NCBI RefSeq assembly: GCF_910592395.1
Contig: NC_088318.1
Location: 7,564,349 to 7,628,348 of the forward strand
Origin: Lineus longissimus
Taxonomy: Eukaryota > Nemertea > Pilidiophora > Heteronemertea > Lineidae
DNA: 64,000 nt
Direction of reading: 5' to 3'
Each line of letters starts with the position of its first letter. The first letter of the stretch is position 1. Positions 55,299-64,000 of this stretch are shown here, in pieces. The position numbers and the translations under genes were made by a program. Below the pieces are notes generated by a model. It had not been told where the DNA came from, did no database searches, and saw nothing but the letters and a program-made list of their open reading frames with translations.

Positions 55299-55970
55299 CA
55301 ATTACACTATTGAGAACGAAAGGTTTGATGTTCTTATTACATTGAGAGTGTTTGGTGATGGTATAAAAACGATTTCTTGCATGTCACATTCCTGGTCTGA
55401 AGGTTGTGTAAACCCTTTAATACCCCCCAAAAAGCATGTTCAATTACACTTTGGAGAACAAAACCTGAAATGTCTTTTTAAACATCTACTTTGACCACTG
55501 AATGATAAAATGTCACACAAGAAAAAAAAATCACGGGCGATGGGTACCCAAGAAGGCCCTCAATAAGGGCCCAAAAGGGTATCAATTACACTTTTGAGAA
55601 CAAGTCTGCAACTCACACAAATTATTCCCACTTTATCACTGATTACAAAAATGTAACACAAGAAAATAAATGTACTGGCAGTTTTAGACAAGAAGGGTCC
55701 TTAAGGGACAAAAAGGGTCACAATTACAGTTTTAAGAACACATCTGAAATTTACACCAATGAATCCCATGATAACACTGATGATAAATATGTAACCCAAG
55801 AAAAGATAAACCTTGGCATTTTTTATCAAGAAGGACCGCGGTAAGGGTAAAAAAAGGGTATCAATTACACTTGGAGGAACAACGCTGAAATTCAGAATAA
55901 TGAATCACACGTGTCCCCTGATCATAAAAATCTAGCACGTCTCCGTCGTACTCACACATTTACGCAACAT
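55299..55970 (+). repeat. ~141-bp tandem repeat, about 4.5 units
   Basis: The motif caattacacttttgagaaca recurs at 55299, 55441, 55583, 55721 and 55862 (spacings 142, 142, 138, 141). Units also share aagaaggnccnnaagggnca and atgtaacacaagaaaa. It lies directly beside the 5' end of the decayed Helentron helicase. Confidence 0.85.
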
Positions 55971-56117
55971 TGCAAATTCGACGGTGTCATAACATAACTG
56001 GCATTTAAGTTGTTGAAAGGCGATTTTTTTTTTGCCTACCCATGAGACATGTCTTCTCTAGTTGCACTCAAGCAATACATACCTTATAGTGAATGACTTC
56101 TGTAAATCAGGCCGCTA

Positions 56118-56278
56118 GCAGCAAACTCTGAACAGGCAATGGTTGAACGAATGATGGAGAGACTTGAAAAAAAAGTCAAGTCAATGAGCAAGAGCCAAGA
56201 GGAAATTAATGAAATGGAAGTATCAGCAGATTTCAAAGAGGAAGCACCAAGGCAGCATATAATGCATGACGAGGGCTA
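56118..56278 (+). pseudogene. Exon-like coiled-coil fragment, duplicated nearby
   Basis: The plus strand reads EQAMVERMMERLEKKVKSMS and continues charged to a stop at about 56278. The same block recurs at about 56555-56700 with stops (gaatga). Helix-prone composition suggests a fragment of an element's protein. There is no start codon with context and no recognised family. Confidence 0.35.
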
Positions 56279-56999
56279 GCAGAGTCAGACAACCAGGTTG
56301 AGTGCATGAAGGTGTTTGTCCCCAGATGACAATGTGGTTGAGGACAACGCTGACATCACATCCAATCTAGTGTAGGGGTTGAAGTGCACTTGTTTTGTGA
56401 AATTTACTTAAGCATTATGTAGTAGTGTTCCGTCTATTCTGTTAGTCGGATGATTTACGGTCTGGGATTCATGTTCATTTAACTGCGGCACGTGTAGCTT
56501 TGTATCATCAATCAATCAATCAATCACCTCCCTTTTGATACATATAATACATACCTTATAATATTGAATGACTTCTATGAATCAGGCCGGTGGCAGCAAA
56601 CTCTGAACAGGCAATGGTTGAATGAATGATGAAGAGACTGGAAAAAAATGAAATCTATCAATAACAGGAAATCAATGAGCAAGCCTGGCCCAAGTCTATT
56701 TTGTGAGTATGCCCTCCCACATATCACCCATAGGCCTACTTGCAAAACACATTGCTTGAACAAGTTTGTATTTCTTTACTTTTTTGACATGGTATTAACT
56801 TACGTTGCCTGTGCAAAGGGGCGTTTCAAAATGGCAGAATTCATTTTCGCAAATTGTCTATTCTGTTGTCGGATGATCTATTTCCGGACAAACTCGCACC
56901 GCTTCTTTTCTCAAAATGACACGCTCAATAAACGTTCAAACACCACCACAACTATTTCAGATGGATCACCGATAATCATTTAAGACTAACCAGGCTATT

Positions 57000-57480
57000 T
57001 ATAGCACTCTTCATTTCCACATTTTATGACATGGTCGCGTCGCGTAGCCTACTTCTATCAAAACACACACTGTCACTGACAGCTCACCGGCGGCATGACC
57101 GGATCGGAGCACTGCTACCATGCTTCGTGTCCAAAAATGGCAGCTATACAGGCACGCACGTGGCCTTCGGCAACTCGAGCCTCGGGCGACAAGAATAAGT
57201 ACTTCCATACACTGAGTTCGATGTTACATTAATGACTGTTCCCAACCCTTCACCGAGGACTCATAAACCATACGGATAGCTTCTCATTTTCGGAGGAATT
57301 CAATCTCAACTTACCTATCGCGCACTCTTCGTCTTTCACTTCAAGTAAAAATTTGCATATCGCTAGATGTGAGCATGCGCGCAGTCGACCATGAATCGGA
57401 ACTGGGCCGCAAAGTGACGTCACGTGAGCCGAGTTCCCTGTGCTGGATACCTGGTGCAATGAGAATACTCGGGTCGGGCG
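57000..57480. promoter_or_regulatory. CpG-richer segment, possible promoter and first exon
   Basis: Compared with its AT-rich surroundings this stretch has many CG dinucleotides (gtcgcgtcgcgtagcc, gcgcgcagtcg, gacgtcacgtg). On the minus strand a GTAAGT donor follows gacgaagagtgcgcgatag at about 57314. The frame upstream has no ATG, so this would be a noncoding first exon or chance. Confidence 0.25.
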
Positions 57481-58379
57481 CATCCAGTTCGAGTTATAGG
57501 AGTACATGACGTCATCAAGATGGGGCGGAGCTTCAATGACTGACAAGACAGAGTTGCTGCTTGGGAGACTTTGACGCAAAAACTGGAACAAAAAACCCTT
57601 CAAAATCATCAAAATGAGTTGAATTTTTATAATCGCTTTGTGTCTTTCTATGCATCGAATATACAACAATCGACTACTGGTAAAGAATTTTTAGTTTATT
57701 TAGCAGTTTGGCTGGACTACCTCCATTTATAGAGCTGTGGAAAAAGAAAACAGAAGAAAACAGAAACATGCCCTAGTATCTAGTGATCTCAATATGTTCC
57801 CGACCTGGAGTGGTGGGGACCATAATAATGTCAGAAATGGAGGGAGACGAAGCCCAATACAGACAATAAAATGAGATCAGAACAGTTTAAAAGACAAATT
57901 CAAAGACTTTTTTTTCATATTTTCATAGTGTTTTGATCACAATAAACAAGTTTCAAAAGTCAATATAGTCCAGTCAATGGGCTGGCCAGACCCGACAAAC
58001 ACTGGGCGCTGACTTTGTTCCTAAATTTCGGCACTGGGGCGAGTTTGGCCATTTTGATGCATTTAGATTGCGAATCGGGTGATCCTATAATTCACACCCG
58101 AAGCCGTGTCGGCCTGATGACGTCAGATACCACCTAACGGCCAAATCTGATACTAAAATACTGGGACACGGTTCGTTTCAAAATCAAATTTTAGGGATAT
58201 TTACGCTGAAACTTGACCTAGGTTGACGGTCATTTCTCAGCTATGCCATGCGGGAATAGGCTGATCACAGTCTCATTTTGAAGATGAGAGCCTAATCAAA
58301 CGAAATACAACACAGTTTTCTGATAAAATGGTTTATTTCATAGCGAAACCTAATGATTAATATCATGAATTTTTTGTTG
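57481..58379. other. No gene seen
   Basis: No exon, tandem repeat or terminal repeat was recognised. Confidence 0.4.
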
Positions 58380-59452
58380 TACATTTCGGGAGTAGTGGAT
58401 ATCTGCTCAAACCAAAGTCGGTATGACATGTAATGTTGTTTGGTATACCAACCATAAAAATTTCATCGAAAAAACAAGTCACTAAGTAGCAAGATATTGC
58501 ACTTTTTACCTTTTTTAGTTTTGGCCCCCTGGTGGCCAAGTTAAGAATCAGATCAGACCGAAATTCGATGTAAGAGGTTATATGACGTAGGGACTCATTT
58601 GTACTAAATTTCAAGTTCATAGCTTCAGCGGTTCAAGAAACGAGCCATAGTTACACTCAAATGGCTAATTTACGCCATTTGACCTATGTGACCTTGAAAA
58701 TTACGTCAAATCAAAAACCTGTAGATATGTAATATATCCTTGCTAGTAGAACCTACCATAAAAATTTTATCGAAAACGAGTCACTCATAAGAGAGATATC
58801 ACACTTTTTAGGTTTCTACTTCTGGCCCCCTGGTGGCCAAGTAAAGTATTAGATCGGACCGAAATTCAGGGTCAGAGGTCACCAGACCTGAGGGGTCCTG
58901 TTTACAAAGTTTCAAGTTCATAGCCCTAGCGGTTAAGAAACATATCACTGTTTTGGAAACGGGATACAGACGACGACAACGGACGCTGCGGTGTTGCATA
59001 GACTCCCCTACAGTGAGCCAAAAACAATACGTACTTCTGGTACTAGCTGAAGGAAGACATGTGTACCTACACTCAAACGGTCAATTTACGCCATTTAAAC
59101 CCATTAACAAAATTATCAAAAACCCGTATGATATGTGATGTATCCTTTCTAGGAAAACCTACCATATATATTTTATCGAAAACATGTCACTCTCATAGCG
59201 ATATCACACTTTTTAGGTTTCCAGTGTTGGCCCCCGGGTGACCAAGTCAAGAATCAGATCAGCCCGAAATTCAGTGTTAGAGGTCAACTGACCTGGCTGG
59301 TCCCCGAGTACAAAGTTTCAAGTCTATAGCCCAAGGTGTTGAGAATCGTGCCACTGTTTTTGAAACAGGATATAGACGACGAAGACGACGGCCGGCAAGA
59401 AAGACGGATGGACAAGATGTGACGACATAGGCTCACCAAGGTGAGCTAAAAA
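58380..59452 (+). mobile_element. Two adjacent family-1 repeats
   Basis: The first copy runs to about 59022 with clean CTCF-like sites at 58521-58540 and 58822-58840, a half-site array at about 58680-58712 and an end gactcccctacagtgagcca. The second continues to 59452 with ggcccccgggtgaccaagtc, a GAC-rich tract at 59375-59400 and the terminal hairpin ggctcaccaaggtgagct plus aaaaa. No left-end hairpin is seen for either. Confidence 0.7.
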
Positions 59453-59549
59453 TGGTGTTTACCCACAATGCATCTTTAAGTGAACAGAAAGTTTAACAAA
59501 GATGAACATTTCCCTCCAAAATCCACCCAGATGACAACAAAATGCATAC

Positions 59550-59855
59550 CTGTGAAATAACAGAAAAATCTTCTCCATCTTCTTCAATGTCAAAGATGCA
59601 GAACTGCCCATCTTGGCCACATTTGTCAGAAACCACACTTGCAGAAGCAGCACCAGCTATTAAGTTGTCACCATCGTCTTTTTCCAATACTTTGATATCT
59701 CTTTTCTGTGCGGTCAGTTTGTATCGAGTTGATTTTGCAACCATTCGTTGCTCAAGCCTCACTTTAGCTGGAATGTTGACCTGGTGGTGCTTGTATTCCT
59801 TCTCGAGTTTGTTCTTCCTGACAGCACCAACAATAACTCGTTCTACTGACACAGT
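59550..59855 (-). CDS. Candidate exon, possibly 5' part of the OB-fold gene
   Basis: A 306-nt minus-strand open exon between a ctttttag acceptor and a GTATGC donor, phase 0 at both ends, which matches the phase-0 start of the OB-fold exon at 53279. The translation begins TVSVERVIVGAVRKNKLEKE, is basic in the first half and ends acidic (FDIEEDGEDFSVISQ). No known domain was recognised. If joined, the 6.3-kb intron contains the Helentron relic. Confidence 0.4.
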
Positions 59856-59910
59856 CTAAAAAGAATGAAAATGTATAGATGGTTATAATCAGTTTTGAAA
59901 TAAAATATAA

Positions 59911-60350
59911 GGGGAGTGCAGTGGCACAGTGGAAGAGCGTCTCATTCTAAGAAGCTATTGAGTTCGAGGCCAGGCCACTTCTACTGAGAATTATCAACTG
60001 CCTTTAAGTGTAATATCACACAACATAGATTTCTAGAAACGTTTTTGGATTAGGCCAGGTGTCGAATGGAAAAAACTGTCACAGGCTGCCATCTCATTTT
60101 TTGGCATTCCGCCCCATAACTTGAGAACCAAATTGAGTGACAGACCTGAAAGTTCTGTGGTGTAATGACCTAGTGCAGGCTCACTCTCAACAGTTTTGCC
60201 GAAAGTGTGACGTCAGGATACTCGCTCAATAAATGACACCCATGTCAAAATGCGTGTTGAAGGCGCTTTTCAAAGAACGACCAAATGGTGCTGTACACCA
60301 CTGGAAAGGCCGTGACCTCCTCTTTCTATATAAACTCATCTCATTTATTT
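59911..60350 (+). repeat. tRNA-derived SINE
   Basis: An A-box-like gtggcacagtggaagagcg at 59921 and a B-box-like gagttcgaggcc near 59960 have tRNA-like spacing. The body contains ctcgctcaataaatgacacc and ends with an AT-rich tail (catttatttagtaaataca). No coding frame. Confidence 0.65.
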
Positions 60351-60486
60351 AGTAAATACAAGTAAATAATTAGCGCAGGATTGGCACCTAGCACTTGAGG
60401 CCAACCCAAACTAAAATTTTCAAACCAGGCCCCGAATCACTAAAAACCGTGATTTTTGAATAGGTAAATCCCAAAATACCGGCTTT

Positions 60487-60720
60487 CATGTGAAGCACCA
60501 TAGCACCAATAGCCAATTCACACCATTTGAGTTGACCTCTATGACCTTAAAAATTATCCCGTTTGATGTTTCCTTGCTTGGAGTACCTACCATAAAAATA
60601 TCATCAAAACAAGTCACTAATAAGCGGGCCCTTTTTACCTTTTTTAGTTTTGGCCCCCTGGTGGCCAAATCGAGAATCAGACATAACCGAAATACAGTGA
60701 AAAACAGTTCTCGCCAGGCC
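60487..60720 (+). repeat. Family-1 repeat fragment
   Basis: It contains a DR3-type pair TGACCT-cta-TGACCT at 60533-60547, the phrase gagtacctaccataaaaata and a CTCF-like site ggccccctggtggccaaatc at about 60652-60671. It breaks off after about 60690. Confidence 0.7.
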
Positions 60721-62224
60721 GGTTCGTCCAAATTCCGATTTGAGGAAAATGGTTTTTTCAACATGGCGCGCTTGACCCTTGCGAAGGCAAGTAATACTCA
60801 TATTAGTACATGCATTGTGTCCAGTATCGCCATGCATAGGCGGACTGTAAACACGGGCACTGCACTGCACTGCACTGTGCTGTGCATCTATGTTATGAGC
60901 ATTTGACTGGCATTAAATTATACTAGCTGTCGCCGCCAGCTAATTATGTGTGTAACCATGCTTGTTTATACCACTTGCAGCTTGCCGCTAAGCTCCTCCC
61001 TCTTGCAGTCAATGAGACGACTTAATTACCATTCCTGATTTTAATCCCTTTCTCTGAACCAATCAGAGTAATTGCATTCATCCTGTACGTATTTGTAACC
61101 CGTATATGATATGTTTGTGGATAATAAAGCAGATTCAATTTAGTCTTAGAATAACCAAGTTGTTTAAGAGTTGTTTCTCACGAACCTGTTGCACAAATTG
61201 TTGTACAAGTTGTTGTACAAATTCATTCAGTTTTGTTTACCATAACAATACTTAACCGCATCCTTCTGTCAGGAATTACGCATTCCTGAACCAAGTCATT
61301 TCCTGAATCAAGTTATTAGTTCGACAAGTCGCTGCAGCTGCATGGAGCCAGGAAGTCTGAGGAAATCCTTGCGGATTAAGCTAAGCTTAATCGTCTAAGC
61401 ACCTTCTTTCATCTCTTAACATCTGTTAATTCGTAATCTTGTTTACTTAGTCAATAGTTTGTAGAAATAAAGTCAGTTGTAAAAAAGATACGATAGAGTC
61501 AAGTTCACCATCAATTTGTAGTCAGCAACTCCCCAGTAGAAAACCCGAAGTGCTGAGTTTTCGACACCTTCAATGAATATTGCATATAAACTTGATCATT
61601 CATTCCAGGTTTAAAATGCTTCTTTGTTTACTCGCCATATATAATTTTGATACTACCCAGTAAATCACGCCAAGGCATCAACGACTCATCCCAGCTGCAA
61701 CTGCCCTGCTCATAACCCGGCCCTGGGACCTCTAGTCACAGCATCAAAGGCGTATAGCTGAGTACCAGGGCCTGTTACCTCGGAATACCCATTCTCACTT
61801 AACACCTCTTGGTCTAGAGGAAGGGCGAAGGGCAACTAGCCTAATCTGCTGCTGACATCCCCTTAATCTTCCATTGCGTAATATGATTCCTAGGCCAAGG
61901 TATGCATGGTCTGTGTGTTAACAGAACAGATAAAGATAAAACAGCATGCTTCATGCTATACTGGACATCACATGATAGGCGGTATATCCACACCTGATGC
62001 ATTGCAATTTTTTTAGCTTAAGTTGAAATTGGACGGATAGCTCTGACCTGGCTACAGGGAGTCTATGTCAGTAAGTAGGCCACGCAATAGCATACATTAT
62101 ATAGGCCGTAGGCATGTGTACTATTTTCAAGTTAGGTCAAGATAGAGGCAAGGCTGTAATATTGGTCAATTTTTACCGGCATCATCGATTCCTCTTCAAC
62201 GATTGTTTACCAATTTTGGAGAAA
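60721..62224. other. No gene seen
   Basis: Short ttgttgtacaa palindromic strings occur near 61195-61225. No exon or element ends were recognised. Confidence 0.4.
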
Positions 62225-63230
62225 TTCCAAAACGCGGCCCATGAGTTAAGACGAATAAGGAACTGGCATTTTGAACCGGGAAATGGGCTTAGAAAGTGTT
62301 AGAGTGACTTGTAGCTAAATCGGGAGACAGCATTTGAATCGGGAAATAGAGTTATAAAGGGTTAAAAGGAGTTAAGGCGAATAAGGAACTGGCATTTTGA
62401 ACTGGGAAATGGAGTCAGAATGGCTAAAAGTGACTTGTAGCTGAATTGGGAGCCAGTATTTGAATAGGGAAATGGACTTATAGAGGGTTAAAATGAGTTA
62501 AGACGAATAAGGAGCTGGCATTTTGAACCGGGAAATGGAGTCAAAAAGGGTTAAAGTGACTTGCAAATCAAGGACGATACCACGGTGACGTCACGGTTTT
62601 TCCAAGATGGCACTGCATATTGTAAACAAACTCGATCCATGGCATTTTGAACTGGGAAATGGAGTCAGAGAGGGTTAAAGTGACTTGCAAATGAATGAAA
62701 TGGAGTCAGAAAGGGTTAACGTGACTTGCAGCTGAATCGGGAGCCAGCATTTCAATAGGGAAATGGACTTATAGAGGGTTGAAATGAGTTAAGACGAATA
62801 AGGAACTGGGCATTTTGAACTGGGAAATGGAGTCAGAAAGGGTTAAAGAGGCTTGCAAATGAATGAAATGGATTCAGAAAGGGTTAAAGTGACTTGTAGC
62901 TGAATCGGGAGCCAGTATTTGAATAGGGAAATGGATTTATATAGGGTTAAAATGAGTTAAAACGAATTAGGAGCTGGCATTTTGAACCGGGAAATGGAGT
63001 CAGAAAGGGTTAAAGTGACTTGCAAATGAATGAAATGGAGTCAGAAAGGGTTAAAGTGACTTGTAGCTGAATCGGGAGCCAGCATTTGAATCGGGAAATG
63101 GACTTATAGAGGGTTAAAATGAGTTAAGACGAATTGGGAGCTGGCATTTTGAACTGGGAAATGTGTCAGAAAGGGTTAAAGTCACTGATAGTTGAATTGG
63201 GAGCTCGGTAGGAAAGGGTTAAAACCACCA
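62225..63230 (+). repeat. Minisatellite with 126-bp and 167-bp units
   Basis: The motif ggcattttgaactgggaaat recurs at 62265, 62391, 62517, 62641, 62809, 62976 and 63143. Spacings are 126, 126, 124, 168, 167 and 167. The longer unit contains an extra 41-bp piece (aatgaaatggagtcagaaag and flanks). About 70 bp of unrelated sequence containing cacggtgacgtcacgg interrupts near 62566-62636. Confidence 0.85.
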
Positions 63231-63310
63231 AGTTGAGTTATCGGACTGTGGAGGGTTAATATTTGAAAGAAATTTGAATTGGGAACTGGGAAATGCTTAG
63301 CCCATTTCCT

Positions 63311-63352
63311 AGTTCCTTATTCGTACCCATGTTTGGGTACGAATAAGGAACT
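63311..63352. repeat. Perfect 19-bp-arm hairpin
   Basis: Arms 63311-63329 (agttccttattcgtaccca) and 63334-63352 are exact complements around a 4-base loop. The arm contains cgaataaggaact, which is also part of the adjacent minisatellite unit, so it probably arose by an inverted repeat of that unit. Confidence 0.85.
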
Positions 63353-64000
63353 GCGAACTGGGAACTGGGAACTGGGAGCCAACTTCACAGACCCGTTCAA
63401 ATGGGCTATATCTTGATTAGATTGAATTGCAATGAAAATCTAATGCAATATCAAAGGAGCAATATTGAAGAGGCAAATTAAACCAACCATTTGTCCACAG
63501 ACTCGGACCTAGCTGTGGCGTGCTGTATGTGCGCATAAAAAGTGTATCAATTGGTCCGATAGAGATGATGAGGCAATGTCAATATGCCTCGTTCCTCAGT
63601 CAGCAATATGCCCCTTTTTATACGGAGAAGAAGGAGAACTCAGATAGGCCTTCACATGTCGGCTTCCAAATGTCTCGGGCAAGGCACTTAGTCGAAAGGC
63701 AAGCTAGAAGTTCAGCATCGTGAGCAGCTCCTTGATAAGGCCATGCCAAGTTCAGAGTGCCTCTTCAGATACATCAAGTATTGAAAGCTGTGGTGAGCAC
63801 ATAAACAGACCATGGTCACCTTCATTTGAAAATTCCTTCATAATCAAGGGCTAGCTCTAACTAAAACAGCACCCATAAACAATAGACCATCAATTTGACC
63901 CCAGCTCCTAACTGCGGGAAAACCCAAGTCCAGCAACCAAAGTACCAAAAATACATTTTTGTTTACATTTGAACTGCACACATGCGTTTGTTTACAATTT
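63353..64000. other. No gene seen
   Basis: It starts with a short ggaactgggaactgg run and then unique sequence to the window end. Short open frames lack recognisable features. Confidence 0.4.

Noticed and set aside
57250-57669. 139-codon minus-strand frame as a gene
   Set aside because: No start codon in a suitable place and no domain. Only the donor at 57314 and the CpG content suggest a possible first exon, listed at low confidence.

Overview
This is animal nuclear DNA, probably from a marine invertebrate (lophotrochozoan or invertebrate deuterostome; the sequence does not decide which). It has spliced genes with GT-AG introns, a BEL/Pao retrotransposon, several PIF/Harbinger elements, Helentron-type rolling-circle relics, tRNA-derived SINEs and many microsatellite-bearing dispersed repeats. 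There is no bacterial gene organisation, rRNA cluster or CRISPR array. Nearly every long open reading frame belongs to a transposable element.

Layout. 1-1945 is the right part of a Helentron-like repeat. 3870-13459 is a Harbinger relic (3-bp TAA target duplication) split by a young BEL/Pao element at 3993-12941 with a gactt target duplication, gag-protease and pol reading frames, and a 3' LTR that is partly an inverted copy of the 5' LTR. 14857-16572 is another Helentron-like element. From 18261 to 28734 on the minus strand are the last three coding exons of a host gene recognised as SLC7A6OS/Iwr1 (RNA polymerase II nuclear import). Its 9.5-kb intron holds MITEs, a SINE, tandem repeats and a near-complete Harbinger element at 25226-28085. 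The transposase and MADF-BESS genes of that element lie on opposite strands, each with an exon inside the intron of the other.

29.5-37 kb is a nest of repeats. A family-1 repeat is split by a 3.4-kb family-2 repeat, which itself carries a deleted Harbinger and a two-exon small gene with its own poly(A) signal. 37-51 kb is mostly MITEs, minisatellites and more repeat copies. 51.7-59.9 kb on the minus strand holds a replication-protein-A-like OB-fold gene and, inside what looks like its first intron, a decayed Helentron Pif1 helicase-endonuclease. 62-63.2 kb is a minisatellite with two alternating unit lengths.

Two dispersed repeat families dominate. Family 1 begins with a ggccagggcc hairpin followed by gctcacc, has tandem modules of about 300-320 bp, then a (GAC)n tract, and ends with a gtgagctaaaaa hairpin. 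Family 2 begins aacaagaggcccaagggcc, has a variable microsatellite, and ends cagctgagctaaaaa. This plan (subterminal inverted repeats, microsatellite, 3' hairpin) is that of Helentron-associated elements. Many family-1 modules carry a close match to the vertebrate CTCF motif and an array of nuclear-receptor half-sites with fixed spacing.
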